A stretch of 64,000 bases of DNA from Aurantiochytrium sp. KH105. Its lineage: Eukaryota; Sar; Bigyra; Thraustochytrida; Thraustochytriidae. The position numbers were made by a program, and so were the translations under genes. Positions 19,804-31,391 of this stretch are shown one piece after another. The number at the start of each line of letters is the position of its first letter. The stretch's first letter is position 1. Location: contig BGKB01000010.1 in the NCBI GenBank assembly GCA_003116975.1, forward strand, positions 558,001-622,000, read 5' to 3'. The notes below the pieces were generated by a model that worked only from the letters and a program-made list of their open reading frames with translations, made no database searches and had not been told where the DNA came from.

Positions 19804-22800
19804 ATGGCCCTCGAAGCGGACGCGGCGCTCGACGTGTACGAGACCAAGGCGTGCGTCGAGAAGCTGCGCGCCGTTGCGGACAAGGAGCTGACCACGCAGC
19901 TCAAGATCCTCGTGCAGCACTGCCTTGGGCTCGTCAGCGTCCAGCGCTGGTTGCGCAGCGTCACAGACCAGAACTGGCGCGTCGGCGTAGAGAGCGTCGT
20001 CGCCTTCATCCTCAAGTTCGTCAACCAGGAACTCTTGCCGGCGCTGCACAGCGGAGATGCTCACGCTGATGCCGATGCAGGCCTCGCGGACTTTCGCAAG
20101 ACTATGGCCGAACTCGAAACGCCCAAGAGCCTCGCGCGCGGGAGCCTCCGTCTCCTCGTGCGCGACGAGCTTCCCGGTGCTCTCGCAAGCCAGTTCGTTG
20201 GCTTCATCGAGACCGCGGACACGCTAGCGCACACCTGGGCCTCTGCCGGCGCGCGCGAGGCGGTGCTGGAACTCATTGAAGAAAACGAGGCATCCATAGA
20301 GTCTCTCCTCCAGAACTTGCAACGAGTTTCCCGCGCCCACAAGCGCAAGCGGAGTCAAGATGAGGAAGAAACGAACCCGTCTTCAAAGGTCGCGCGTACG
20401 TCGGGAGGTTCGTGCAGAGACGAAGACAACGCGGGGCCCGGATCCCGACCTCCTCGCGACGATGACGACGACAACGATGACCCCGGCAATGCCGATCGTA
20501 CGATACATGGCCCCGGTTATGTGTCAGGGTCTGCCTCGGGCCCTGACACCGCAAACACGCAAGGAGCAGGTGGCGCCTCGACGACCAGCAGCAATGGCAA
20601 CAGCAATGGCAAGGCCGGCTCGGACGGACAGGGCTCGCAGCAACAGGACGCCACCAAAAAATCTGCAGACAGTGGCCCGCTCTTGACCATGTCCGCGCTC
20701 GATCACAACCTCGAAGGTAGAGCCGCACACAGTGTAATTCAGCTCGTTCACACCATGCGCATGGCGATCGAAGACTCTCCAAACCTTAAACGAGGCCTCA
20801 AAGATACTGCAATTGTAATCGAAAGTGCAGGCCACAATCCAGGCCCCACCGAGGCCAATACTGCCGGGCAGCTGCTAGCTTCCTCGCAAGTTCCTCATGC
20901 ACAAAAAAGGGCAAAAGCAAGCGGAGGCGGGACAATGACCCTGCAGCAGCAGCAACAGGTGCAACAGCATCAGGCTGCTTTGGGCGTTCTGGGTAGCCTC
21001 GTCAGTGGCGGTGCCGCGTCAATGGACCCTCGCGCTCTGCAGCAATTGCTGGCACAGTTGTCCGCCGGGCTTTTGAACCCGCTGCAGCTCTCGCAGCTCC
21101 TTCAATGGCCTTCCAATGAACTCCCTCTGCGCATATCTTTACAGCCCTCTGCATCCGTCCATAAAGCTACGGGTGACTTGGAGCCTCTCGGGATGATTGC
21201 CTTTGGACTTGAAGTCTCAAGCACTGACCTAGCTCGAAATGAGGTCGTTATTATCAAAGTTATCCATGTCAAGGACGCCAAGCCGGCTCAAGTCTTTGAG
21301 CACGTTCTCGATGGGGAACCTCGTTTCGTCTTTCGATCGACCCCTGCGCTCGGCGCGTCCTCATCATCATCTTCGTCATCATCATCATCTTCGTCGTCGT
21401 CGTCGACGATGGTAGCAACAGCTACAACGCAAGCGCCCGAGGCTGCGATAGGTGAAGCAAACAAGAGTTCAGCAGAAGCAGGGCCCTTTTCGTTTGCATC
21501 TGGCTCATACAGTGGACGCCGGCTGTTTGCGCGCCTCGAGGTCGATCCCCATTTGCCAACGTCCGCCCTCAAGCTCGAGTACGTTCTTGCGGTCCGAGTG
21601 GGCAACTCGGACTTTGTGCAAAGCATGCCCTTTAACGTGATTCCATCCACCTTTGACGACGACTGGGTCGGCGCCAATGACAAGAGAAAAACCCTTGTCC
21701 ACCAATTTGCTCGCGTTTACTCCAACCAGATTGCCATGGCAGAAAACCGCTTTCTTGCCTGCCAGCCCGTCATTATGCCAGACCGAGATGTCCTCTCTGA
21801 TCTTAAAGAGAATGTGCTGCGGTTGGAAAAGCAATATGAAGCGCAAAGCAGTCATGCTGCGAGAGGCTCTCCCGGTCCTGAGATCGCGTCCGGCCAAGGC
21901 TCTCTGGATCCGCAGAATGAGACAAACAAGCCTGGAGAGCCAGGTCGCAAGACAGCACAAACGGGCGAGCCCTCCTCGCACCCCACCGGGTCTCCTGGGG
22001 GACAAGAGCCGAACTTGAACGAGCTGATCCCTGGTCTGGGGCTTGCTCCGCCCATGAACCTGAGTTACATGCTGCCTGCCCTGAGTGGGCTCGGCAGCCC
22101 AACGGAACAGTATAACGCGCTACTGGGCTCGCTTGGTGGCCTGCAGTACCAGGTTGCTTCGGGCGCAGCAGGGTCGTCAGCTGGCAAGCAAGCAACAAGC
22201 CCTCAGCCTCCAGGGGAAGCGGGCAGTCTCAAACTGGGCAGAGACGAGATGCAGGGAGCTCGTCGCAACGCTGGCTTTGTCACGACGGCATCCGCAGCAA
22301 ACCCACAAAACCTCGTAAATATTCGCCGGGATGTGGAGGAACGTCTCTACCGCGTGGTGGACTTTCTGCGGCAATCTGACAAGGCTCCGACAGCACCTCT
22401 GGACGATCGTCACGCGCAAATGTTCACCTGGAATGAGAATATGGCCCTTTTGTTGTGCTCTTTGCTGCAGGAGTCGTGCAAGAACCCATTCAAGTCGATT
22501 TTGCGCAACTTTAATCGCGCAGTGACGGACGGTGCTGCTTTCGGGCCTGGCGGTGCCGCTCAGGCTTCGAGGCGCCCCGTGCGCGACCGCTCGTCGCTGC
22601 GAAAGCGCCTGCAAAAAATGCTGCACCGCGAACAGCTTTCCAAGGACTGGGAGTCAACGCGTCGAGCATCCGCAAACCTCTTTGTCAATTCGTCAAAGAA
22701 ACGTCTCGAAGATGAAGTCGACGCCAATCTTGAGTTCCTGCGCGAGCCTGTGAGTCTCGTGGAGGAAGTCTTTATCGACCTGAATCCGTCCGTGCCAGCC

Positions 22801-22815
22801 ATTGGCCTCAATTGA
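19804..22815 (+). CDS. Unrecognised 1003-aa protein, possibly nuclear regulator
   Basis: I do not recognise the family. Residues 1-175 look alpha-helical (LTTQLKILVQHCLGLVSVQR region), ending in a basic KRKR motif near 182, a possible NLS. Residues 185-300 are Asp/Gly/Ser/Asn-rich and disordered. A Gln-rich stretch (near 380) precedes a folded region at about 440-625 that alternates hydrophobic residues in beta-strand fashion (VVIIKVIHVKD; LKLEYVLAVRVGNSDF), split by a poly-Ser run encoded by TCA/TCG repeats (21360-21405). About 650-860 is low-complexity Pro/Gly/Ser, and the C-terminal 150 residues are helical and charged (ESCKNPFKSILRNFNRAV). A Q-rich, NLS-bearing, beta-module protein fits a transcriptional regulator, but this is a guess. 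It is convergent with the vWA gene, 318 bp away. Confidence 0.8.
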   Translation: MALEADAALDVYETKACVEKLRAVADKELTTQLKILVQHCLGLVSVQRWLRSVTDQNWRVGVESVVAFILKFVNQELLPALHSGDAHADADAGLADFRKTMAELETPKSLARGSLRLLVRDELPGALASQFVGFIETADTLAHTWASAGAREAVLELIEENEASIESLLQNLQRVSRAHKRKRSQDEEETNPSSKVARTSGGSCRDEDNAGPGSRPPRDDDDDNDDPGNADRTIHGPGYVSGSASGPDTANTQGAGGASTTSSNGNSNGKAGSDGQGSQQQDATKKSADSGPLLTMSALDHNLEGRAAHSVIQLVHTMRMAIEDSPNLKRGLKDTAIVIESAGHNPGPTEANTAGQLLASSQVPHAQKRAKASGGGTMTLQQQQQVQQHQAALGVLGSLVSGGAASMDPRALQQLLAQLSAGLLNPLQLSQLLQWPSNELPLRISLQPSASVHKATGDLEPLGMIAFGLEVSSTDLARNEVVIIKVIHVKDAKPAQVFEHVLDGEPRFVFRSTPALGASSSSSSSSSSSSSSSSTMVATATTQAPEAAIGEANKSSAEAGPFSFASGSYSGRRLFARLEVDPHLPTSALKLEYVLAVRVGNSDFVQSMPFNVIPSTFDDDWVGANDKRKTLVHQFARVYSNQIAMAENRFLACQPVIMPDRDVLSDLKENVLRLEKQYEAQSSHAARGSPGPEIASGQGSLDPQNETNKPGEPGRKTAQTGEPSSHPTGSPGGQEPNLNELIPGLGLAPPMNLSYMLPALSGLGSPTEQYNALLGSLGGLQYQVASGAAGSSAGKQATSPQPPGEAGSLKLGRDEMQGARRNAGFVTTASAANPQNLVNIRRDVEERLYRVVDFLRQSDKAPTAPLDDRHAQMFTWNENMALLLCSLLQESCKNPFKSILRNFNRAVTDGAAFGPGGAAQASRRPVRDRSSLRKRLQKMLHREQLSKDWESTRRASANLFVNSSKKRLEDEVDANLEFLREPVSLVEEVFIDLNPSVPAIGLN

Positions 22816-23133
22816 CTACTGCACGCGCCAACTTGCCTTTGAATTCAGGCGTTTCACCCTAAACCATGAAAGAAAAAGTGAAGACATTCATTTTTGATGA
22901 TTCGTCTTGTTGTTTTGGATGGGTTTTGGAATAATGCATTTACGATCGCCGAGGTAGACCTCTACTAAACGGTTAAGGTACCTAGAATGCTCTACATGAT
23001 CGAATGTCTTTTGGCTGTGCTTTTGCGTAAAATTATCTAAGCGTCGTGAGCAGTGAATGCAGATTGCCCGAAGTCAAAAAGCAGAAGAAAGTTTCAGAAA
23101 GAGTAAAAGAAAAGATTACGTAGAGCAGGATTC
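22816..23133. other. Convergent 3' intergenic region
   Basis: 318 bp between facing stop codons of the 1003-aa and vWA genes, AT-richer than both coding sequences. No ORF, RNA or repeat recognised; presumably two 3' UTRs. Confidence 0.5.
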
Positions 23134-26100
23134 TTAGAATGGAACAACGGTTGTGTCCACGTAGAGGGGTGCGTACATGGAGTCGACGTAGCAGGTCTCG
23201 CTGTCCTCGTCATACCTGCAGATCGCTGCGCATGTGTTGTCCGAGGCAGGGGCGTCCGTAATGTCGCATTCTTCGCCCGTCGCCATGCGAGTGACCTTAC
23301 CGCAAGCCGATCGACCCTTGCCAAAGCAAGGGTTCGGCAAGGCCTCAAGCGGACCAGGAGGGCACATGTAGTTGCGCACAAGGATGGCAACCGCAAGAGC
23401 ACGACCATCTTCCTGTTCGTAGGTGTCGTCCTTCTCGAGACCCATATCGATGGAGATCTGCTCGTCACTCCAGATCTGGTCGCAAACGCCATCGCAGTCA
23501 AAGTTCTCACTGATATCTTGGCCGCCGCCTCCCCAGAAAGGAAACGGGGCGTCAGCAGTGTCGCCGCGCTCCCGACCAAAGTCATCATTGAAGTTCGACG
23601 AATCGTAGCAAAGAATCTTGCCACCCCGATCCTTCCAGGCGTTGGCAGCCTCGCACGCAAAGTGCGTGTCGACAGGGTTGCGCTTCCTGTAGTGCATCGG
23701 AGTAAACTCCTTGTGAATCGGCTTGCCGTCGCCAATCATGAGCAGATACGGCGACTCGTCCAACTCGAGGAGATCAGAGCCAAGGGGCGTGGAGAACTTG
23801 GTCGGCTCGGTCTCAGGATCCGGGCGGTCTGCGGTGCTTGTGATGCCATACGACTTGAGCAATTCCTTGGCGCCCTGGACATCGTTCCAGGGAGGCAAGG
23901 TCTCGCCCTCGAGCTTGAAGAAGAAGCGCATATCCGTAAAGGCGAGCGAGGTTGGTGCGTCTTTGCCACTGTCAAAGTCTTCGTCGACCGCGGCAATGGT
24001 CTCGAGGAGAGCACTCTGGCTCGTTGCAGTGTCCGTGTCGTCAATGCCGACGTACTCGGCCAAGTAGCCAGAAAAGGTCCACATGAACATTGAGGCGTCC
24101 TCAAAGCCAAAGTACCAGTTCTCGATAAGATGCTTGACCATGTCAGTCTGGCGCTTCCACTGATTCTCGGGGCGAGTCCCTTCGTCGGAATCTTTGCGAC
24201 GGATCGAAGTCGACACGTCGATCGCCACAGCGAGCTTGGTCAAGCATCGTCCGAGATCTGTAGGAGCCTGGGTCGGCTCAGGCGTGGGCTCGGGAGTAGG
24301 CTCGGGAGTTGGCTCAGGAGTTGGCTCAGGCGTGGGCTCGGGAGTGGGCTCAGGAGTGGGCTCGGGAGTTGGCTCAGGCGTGGGCTCAGGCGTGGGCTCA
24401 GGAGTTGGCTCGGGCGTGGGCTCAGGAGTTGGCTCGGGCGTGGGCTCAGGAGTTGGCTCGGGCGTGGGCTCAGGAGTTGGCTCGGGCGTGGGCTCAGGCG
24501 TGGGCTCAGGAGTTGTCGGCTGCGGCGTCTCTTCCTCTTGCACGGCCGGCTCAGGAGTTGGCTCAGGCGTGGGCTCAGGCGTGGGCTCTGGCGTGGGCTC
24601 TGGAGTGGGCTCAGGAGTTGGCTCGGGCGTGGGCTCGGGCGTGGGCTCGGGTGTGGGCTCGGGCGTGGGCTCGGGCGTGGGCTCAGGCGTGGGCTCGGGC
24701 GTGGGCTCGGGAGTTGGCTCGGGTGTGGGCTCGGGCGTGGGCTCGGGCGTGGGCTCAGGCGTCGGCTCAGGTGTGGGCTCAGGCGTGGGCTCAGGGGTGG
24801 GCTCCGGCGTGGGCTCAGGCGTGGGCTCAGGAGTTGGACTCTTCGTGCACACGCGGGGCCCAGAGGTAAAGCGCGCAGCGGCACTCTGCAGGTTGTACTC
24901 GGTATCAAAGAGGTAGCACACCGCCTCGGCATTGTTGGAAGAGTTGGGGTTATCATCGCGAAAGGTCCAATACTGGCAATCCGGGTTCTCGACGCATGCA
25001 GAGTGGCAGCCTTCCACAGTGTTGGCATCGGGATCGTCAACCAAAGATTCGAAAGCCCTGCCAAGAGGATACTTCGCGTCGTCAAAATAGCAATCGGGGC
25101 GGTAGACGATGGGGGCACCGGTGGGCGCGAGAGTAGGGCGCGGGGTCGAGGGGCAGTTTTCTCCGAGCTCGCCACCCGAGGTCCACTTCTTGGAGCCGCG
25201 GATCTTTTTGTACTTTTTCAAGAGATAGCACTGGTAGCCCAACCTCTTGTTGTAGGTATGCGTCCAGTACTTGCATCCAGCATTGGCATTGCAAGCCTCG
25301 GCACACTCTTCGGGTGTTTCCAGGCGCAAAAAGTTGGGTTCGCCACCGTTGAGCAGATTCCAGGACTTTTGGAAGGTGAGCTTCTTCTTTTCCAGGACGC
25401 ACTCGGGCTCCTTGGGAGGCGCGACACAAAGATCATCGATGATTGCCTGAGCAATAGCAGCAGGCGTCTCGAGCTTCCAGGTGCGAATGAGCTTGACGCG
25501 GCCAATGCCCTTGAACATGTCGCGATGCGCAGCGCTGAGAGCGACATAGTACACGTTGAAGTTGTTCTTGAGGAGTTCCTTGGCCAGGTCGCGTGTGCAG
25601 TTGGTCAGCGTTTCTTCGTTGACTTCGTTGTTCGTGGTAATGTCCGGACAAATTTGTCGACCGAACTTGCGGTTCGCGTTCTCGAGATTGGGATACGAGT
25701 CCGAGAAGAAGATGAAGGCGCTGGGGTCAACCTGACGCATCCCGGTGAGCAAGTCCTCACCATACGAAAAAGCAAAGGGAGAGTTGGTGTCGCCCTCCTC
25801 ATTGAGTTTGAACTTGCTGTCCATTTTGTTTTCGAGTCTGTTAAAGCCACTGATAATTTTGTCCCTCTTTGTGTTCCATGTGAAGGCCTTGAACTCGGTC
25901 GTGGAGGTGTCGAGGCCTTCGACAAGCTTGAGTATGATATCCTTTTGCTTTTGGAGCTCATCTTCGTTGATGGAGCCCGAGTTGTCGACGGCAGCCACAA
26001 CGTCGATGGGGAGTCCCTCGCAAGTGGAGCCATCGACAGTCTCCTCGTCCTCCTCGAACGTTTCGTCTTCAAACAGAAGCTCGTCCTCCGAAGGGTACTC

Positions 26101-26184
26101 GAAGGCTCTGGCGAATGGCATCGAGACGGCGAGCAGGGCCACGAAGAGCAGCGCCAGGAGCACATGCCGCGGCATGTTGGCCAT
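23134..26184 (-). CDS. Secreted vWA-PAN-PAN-(PTPE)n-vWA protein
   Basis: 1016 aa. The N terminus ([19 protein letters not shown], residues 9-27) is a clear signal peptide. A first von Willebrand A domain at about 58-250 has a MIDAS-type DNSGS (67-71). Two PAN/apple-like Cys-rich modules follow, about 262-345 and 365-446, each with a C-x3-C...C-x-YWT motif. Residues 449-640 are PTPE repeats with one break ([11 protein letters not shown]). A second vWA-like domain starts at about 645 (AIDVSTS, again DxSxS) and the end is Cys-rich. There is no TM helix or obvious GPI signal, so it is probably secreted or wall/ectoplasmic-net associated. vWA and PAN domains mediate protein or glycan binding; an adhesion role is inferred. 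The repeat stretch is built of a 12-bp DNA unit. Confidence 0.82.
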   Translation of the reverse strand: MANMPRHVLLALLFVALLAVSMPFARAFEYPSEDELLFEDETFEEDEETVDGSTCEGLPIDVVAAVDNSGSINEDELQKQKDIILKLVEGLDTSTTEFKAFTWNTKRDKIISGFNRLENKMDSKFKLNEEGDTNSPFAFSYGEDLLTGMRQVDPSAFIFFSDSYPNLENANRKFGRQICPDITTNNEVNEETLTNCTRDLAKELLKNNFNVYYVALSAAHRDMFKGIGRVKLIRTWKLETPAAIAQAIIDDLCVAPPKEPECVLEKKKLTFQKSWNLLNGGEPNFLRLETPEECAEACNANAGCKYWTHTYNKRLGYQCYLLKKYKKIRGSKKWTSGGELGENCPSTPRPTLAPTGAPIVYRPDCYFDDAKYPLGRAFESLVDDPDANTVEGCHSACVENPDCQYWTFRDDNPNSSNNAEAVCYLFDTEYNLQSAAARFTSGPRVCTKSPTPEPTPEPTPEPTPEPTPEPTPEPTPEPTPEPTPEPTPEPTPEPTPEPTPEPTPEPTPEPTPEPTPEPTPEPTPEPTPEPTPEPTPEPTPEPTPEPAVQEEETPQPTTPEPTPEPTPEPTPEPTPEPTPEPTPEPTPEPTPEPTPEPTPEPTPEPTPEPTPEPTPEPTPEPTPEPTPEPTPEPTPEPTQAPTDLGRCLTKLAVAIDVSTSIRRKDSDEGTRPENQWKRQTDMVKHLIENWYFGFEDASMFMWTFSGYLAEYVGIDDTDTATSQSALLETIAAVDEDFDSGKDAPTSLAFTDMRFFFKLEGETLPPWNDVQGAKELLKSYGITSTADRPDPETEPTKFSTPLGSDLLELDESPYLLMIGDGKPIHKEFTPMHYRKRNPVDTHFACEAANAWKDRGGKILCYDSSNFNDDFGRERGDTADAPFPFWGGGGQDISENFDCDGVCDQIWSDEQISIDMGLEKDDTYEQEDGRALAVAILVRNYMCPPGPLEALPNPCFGKGRSACGKVTRMATGEECDITDAPASDNTCAAICRYDEDSETCYVDSMYAPLYVDTTVVPF
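24262..24835 (+). repeat. 12-bp coding minisatellite (PTPE)n
   Basis: About 570 bp of 12-bp units of the form GGCTC(A/G)GG(A/C/T)GT(G/T), about 45 copies, inside the vWA gene (antisense orientation). Synonymous third-position variants are interspersed. A 45-60 bp non-repeat break sits near 24510-24552. All units keep the reading frame. Copy number may be misassembled. Confidence 0.9.
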
Positions 26185-27077
26185 GGTGCTTGGGCTTTAT
26201 CTGCTTGTTATTGCCGTCTCGTATTTATCTATATGCTGCAGCTGGCTGCTGCTTTAGGGAAGCAGACAGGCCGCCAGCGATGGGTCGGTCGCGTGGCGGA
26301 CGCGGACGTCGCCCACGTTCAGGTTTTGCTGGCGTCCGCTCGGGCGTCTGCATCCAGACGCGCGCCGAGCTGAGGACTCCGGCGCTGCCCCCTTCCCCAA
26401 CCTTCCATCTTTCTCCTCCTCCTCTCTACCTTTCCTTTCCTTTCTTTTCTCTCTCTTTGCCTTCCAAGTTTGCTTTACTTATACATGCATGCGACCGACC
26501 GAACTCTGCTGCGCGCGCTACGCCCCTCAGCCCCACAGCTTCCTCCAGCAGAAATCGGCTGCTCCCGCGCTGCAGAAGCGCAAGCAGCTGCAGCTGCTGT
26601 AGACAGACCAGCGGCCGCGGCCTGCTGCTCGTCCGTCAGCAGCCAATGGCAGCTGCCTGCCTGCCCTGCCAAGCGAGCAAGCCCGGCGTAGATCCAGGCT
26701 CCCGCACGCTCGCACTGTGCACAAGCAGCTGGCGGCCTGCCGCAGCCGCTGGCAGCTCCAGGCAGAACGACGTGTTAGTTGGTCATTTCCTTTCTTCTTG
26801 TTTCATAAATTTCTTTGTCCTTTGCGTCTTCCTTTTCGGTGGGCGAAAGGAAGCACGCTCCTTTTTCCTAGTCGGGGCTGGCGATGGCGAGGGGGAGCGA
26901 GGGCGACGCGGATCCGAAGCAAGCAGTCTCTGCCTTTCGCTTGGATGCCTACTCGTCAGTCGCCGTCACGGGGTGCATCTCCCCTCCCTCCCTCCATGCC
27001 CCCGCATCCTCGTTCCGGAAAACGCGTTGTTCCTGACCCTCCACTCGCCCGGTCTGGTCGCTCGCAGCGGTCGCCGC

Positions 27078-27121
27078 CGCTTGCTTGCTTGCTTGCCTTG
27101 CTTGCTTGCTTGCTTGCTTGT
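27078..27121 (+). repeat. (GCTT)n tetranucleotide microsatellite
   Basis: About ten GCTT units with one interruption (CCTTG), some 0.9 kb upstream of the vWA gene start. The same motif appears upstream of Sec24, the 995-aa gene (as AAGC) and the kinesin. Confidence 0.85.
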
Positions 27122-28873
27122 CTTGGCTGTGCTACGCTACGCTCTGGCTGTGCGCATACTGTCCCGTACCAGGTCCCCGCGCGTCTTGAGCTCGCTCGCG
27201 TCACGCGTGCTGGCCGGCTGGCCGAAGCCGAGCTCCGCCTGCCGGGCCGTACGCGCGAGCGTGCTCGCTTGCTTGCTCGCTTGCTTGCTTTGGCTTGCGC
27301 GCATGCGTCCGAGGTCCCGAGTTCGCCGCAAGGTCGCCATGGTCGGGGCCAGGTCGGGCCTCCATCGTTCTCCGCGCGATCCTGGGCTAACAAGCTAGCT
27401 CAGCCAGCAGCCAGGCCCGACGCGAGCGCCTAGAGCTTGGGAGAACTAACACCGGCCACGGGCTGCCTGGAAACAGAGTGCTGGCAAGCCCGACCGTCGT
27501 GACCGCCGTATACGCAGGACAAACAGGCCTGCCAGAGGAGCTGCGCCGCGCCGCGCCGCGCTAAGCGTCTCGCTCTATTCCGCGCCGAGCGCGCGCTCTG
27601 AGTCCGAGCCGGTCGGCACGCCTGCACGCGCCTCCGCCGCGGTTCGTGTCGGCTGGCTTGTTTGTCCTGCACCTCTTGTCTTGTCCTGCCTTGTCTATTC
27701 TCTCTCGTGTTGTCTATTCTTATCTTGACTTGCGGAGGGCTGGCGGCCACGATTGCGATGCGCGCGGCAGCGGCCTCCGCGACTGCGGGAGCGAGGCGCG
27801 ACAATCGAGTCGCGTCTCGGCGCCGCATCGCGTCTCCTCGATTGCGTCTTTTCGTCTGCGCGCATGCAGCAAAGAGAGCACGCGCGCGCGCGAGAGAGAG
27901 AGAGACCAGCCGTGCCGGCCGCCAGCCAGCTGACTCGTGATGAGCTGCGTGCGGCCAGGCGCCAGCCAGCCAGCCAGCCAGCCAGGCCGGCCCAGGCGCT
28001 CGGCCAGACTGTACGTTGCGCAGGCGGCCCACCTGGCCCGCCGACGCCCCGCAGGCCCAGCCGCCGCTGGCCGGTCGGTCGCCAGTGGCCGATCGGCCGG
28101 GAGTCCCCGCGCCGAGTTTGAGGGCCGGGGACAAGTGTCATGGGTCGACGACGCCTTCTTCGGCGGGGAAATGGAACTCACAGTAAGAAAAGAAGAAAGA
28201 AAAAGAAAGAAATGCTGTTCTGGCGGCGAGGCCGTACCGCAGGGAGGCCAGAGCATATCATTTTCCGCGGCAGCGGCGGCGGCGGCGGCGGCGGCAGGAA
28301 CCGGAGGAAGTGAATGATCGGTGTCGCTGTCACAGGAGCGCCTGCCGGCGGCGGCGAGGAGGGCAGTGTGGAGGTATGGAGGACGTGCGGCGGCGGTGCG
28401 AGCGCGTGCGGAGAGACCGATAAACTGCGGGAAAAGGTGCGGGGAGACCGGAGCTGTGGGCCCGTGGGCAGCCGACCACGGCCAGCCAAGTGGGTCGCCA
28501 ACTCAATGCAGGCAAAGATAGCGATAGCGAGCGACAGCGACCACTCTCGACAGCGCTGCCTGACTGGCGAGGCGTGAGGAGAGGGAAGGAGAGGAGAGGA
28601 GAGAAGAGGAGCGTGGTAGCAGGCAGGCTTCTTGCGAGGTGCAGCGTTCCGGGCGAACGGGGAAGACGCGCCGACGCATCGAAGAGCTGTCGACCGCCCC
28701 CCTCAACCAATCGACGGCAACCGGCGCTGCGAAACCATTGGAATCACGGTCTTTGGAGCGCGCGCAGAATTGTGCTGCCTGGCTGCGCTGATGTAGGCCA
28801 TCCTCCCTTTCCTAGCCCTGTATTCATTGTTCCATCTTCAAGAATCTCAAGGCAGGTAGCCCTACCAAACCCA

Positions 28874-28877
28874 GGCA

Positions 28878-28909
<32 letters not shown>

Positions 28910-28990
28910 CAAGCCCAAGCCCATACCAAGCCAAGCCCAAGCCAAGCCAAGCCAAGAGCAAGCCAAGCCAAGCCAAGCCAAGCGAGCGAA
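28874..28990 (+). repeat. (GCAA)n followed by (AGCCA)n
   Basis: A tetranucleotide GCAA tract (28876-28910) passes into an AGCCA/CAAGC pentanucleotide array to 28984, with a few CCCAAG variants. Shared AAGC letters suggest the pentamer arose from the tetramer by one-base insertion. Confidence 0.85.
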
Positions 28991-31360
28991 AGGCTGCCGC
29001 TCGCCATCGCTGGCTACGTCTAAACAGGAAGCAAGTGAGCCAGCTCGTTCATTTGTTCCTAGCCCCGCCTCCGCTCCAGCCATGCACGCATGCTGCGCGC
29101 AGCGAGATCATTGGCCATCGATGGCTCACGCCCCAAGCCTGTCTGGCCTCGCGCACGAGTACATGGCTGATATTGCCCTGAGCAGCTCGCTGCCCAGGCT
29201 CCTGAACGCCATGCAAACTTTTGATGCGAAACAATCATTCCAACTCGCTTCGATTACCGTTGCAACACCAATCAATCAAATAAAATAAATCCAAAACAAA
29301 AACCCGTCCCCTTTTCTAAATTGCACTGTGATGCAGCGCGACAAGTGAGCTCTAGCTGCTGCTGCTGCTGCTGCTGCAGCCAGCCAACGACAGCCGGGAA
29401 TGACTGGAGTCGCGTGAAGCTTTTAGCTCGAGCCATCTCCACGGTGCGTGATGACGGTACATCGTCGTGCACGGCAGCGGCTTTTGAGTGAAGCTTTGAC
29501 GGGGTTTACCATACGTGGAGCTCGGAATAATTTTGGCTTCATCTGCCAGATGACGAAGCGCGCCATGGCGACTTGCCAAGCTGTCTGTGCAAGCTGTCTG
29601 TGCAATCTTGGTCGCGGCAGTGCCCATAGCATGAGCATGGAAAGGCTCAGCGTCTGCGTGAGAGAAGATAGACAGACCAGCATCGCAAGGTGCTCGGGGA
29701 GGAAATCTCGAGAAAGAGCTCGCGCGAGAGAGACTGTTTGGCTGAGAGCGAGCCACCATGGCTAAAAAAAAAAAAAAAAGAACTTGCACCTGGCCATGGC
29801 GGCCTGCAGGTCTCGCAGGATCGCTCTACACCGCTGCCAGGAACACTTTTTTCTTGGACAAGTGAGTGAGCAGCATGAGGCCGCGCGCGATCCTCAGCCC
29901 TGCAAGCGCCGTGCCACCTGACAATGACCAGTCTCCATCACTGGCCTCCCTCCTTCCCTTTGCTCCTTTTTCACGATCATGGCATGACCGAGCTGAGTGA
30001 GGCTGAGTTGAGCTACCCTAAGCTCAGCGGGCCGAGAAAACATGGCGGCCCAGCCACCGCGGCTGTCGGCAACCGCGGCGACAAGGCCGGCAGTCAGGTG
30101 AGTGAGCGCTGCAGACGCGCGAGCCGGCTGCGGCTGCGGGCGCTGACAGAGCATGCACCGCACTCGCTCTGTCGCTCTCGCGTCATCTTTCGCTCATGTG
30201 CAGTGCAAGAGGCCAGCCCCTGCGCAGCTTGGCTTTCGAGGATCACTCCAAGTGAACGCAGTCGTATACTCATTTGCTTGCCTGCTTGCCTGCTTGCCTG
30301 CTTCGGTTGCTGGTAGTGGCCACTGGCTGTGACGTGTTTTTGTTCTTTGGGTGCCCGCCCCACCAGGCAGCCAGTCGACCACCCGCCGGCCACGCCCATC
30401 AATCGATCGATCGATCGATGAAGGCTTGCAGTTGCGATGGAGCGTTGGCCGCACGATCAGCAATGGCAGCCGCTACCAGCCGTTCTGGCACGCAAGGTAG
30501 TGCTCGGTACGAGCTCCCTGCTGCCCCGGGCACGCGCGTGACAAGCCTGGACGGGACGGGCCAGAATGGAATGAGAGAGAGAGAGAGAGAGAGAGCCGCG
30601 AAAGGCCGCCATTCAGCGCCAGTACAGACAAGCACAGCCCCGCCACGCGCTGCCTTCCTCGCGCAGTAGGTAGCAGTAAGTAGCATGGCGAGCGCAGGCT
30701 GAGGCTTGCATGCTTGCTTGCATGCTTGCTTGCACACGCGCGCCTGCGCAGCCCCTTCCTTTCGGTCTACGTTCCAAGACCTGTGCCTAGGCGGCAGCGG
30801 CTGCGGCTATTTTCGCCTCGAGAGAGCCCCGAGAGCTACGAGGCTAGTGTGCATGTAGGGCGCGATGGCCCGCAGAGCAAGCTGCAGCTGGCCATGGCAG
30901 CTGGCCGAGCACACGACGCGTCGCGATCAATGGCCATGAGTGCTCGACGTACTATGAACGCGTCGTGTGAAAGCTCAAGTCAAGGCTTCCTTCAAAAACT
31001 GAAGAGTCGAGTTTCGCGTCCAACAAGCGCTGGCGCCAGGCCGACGATTTCGAGGCTCGCGCGCGGCAGCGGCGAACGTTGCGTGCACTCCCGGAGACGA
31101 GCATCGCTTGCGCGCCACTTGGTCTCACCGGAAGCCCCCATAGCCGCGAGACGCTTGCGAGAAGCGAGTGAGGCTGGCGAGGGGATGAGTGGTGTCGGCG
31201 AGGGCTGTGCGCGCCCGCTTTCGTTCATTGCACTTGTTTGTGGGGTCTGTCTTTTTTCCAGCTGTGGCTGCAAGCAGCAGCAGCTGAGCAGCTGCAGCAG
31301 GCAGCAGACTCACTCCGCCGGTCAGGACGTTGCGTTGCGGCGGCCTTTCGGCCCGCGTCC

Positions 31361-31391
31361 CGCTCGCTCGCTCGCTCGCTCGCTCGCTCGT
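31361..31391 (+). repeat. (GCTC)7 tetranucleotide microsatellite
   Basis: Seven to eight uninterrupted CGCT units in non-coding DNA, another tetranucleotide motif distinct from neighbouring tracts. Confidence 0.85.

Noticed and set aside
24130..26373. 747-codon plus-strand ORF and the [11 protein letters not shown] at 24194-24916
   Set aside because: Both are antisense products of the 12-bp PTPE repeat in the vWA gene; periodic repeats keep all frames open.
28744..29083. Leu/Ala/Trp-rich minus ORFs resembling membrane proteins
   Set aside because: Translations of the AGCCA/GCAA repeats (LAWLGLAW pattern), not a TM protein.
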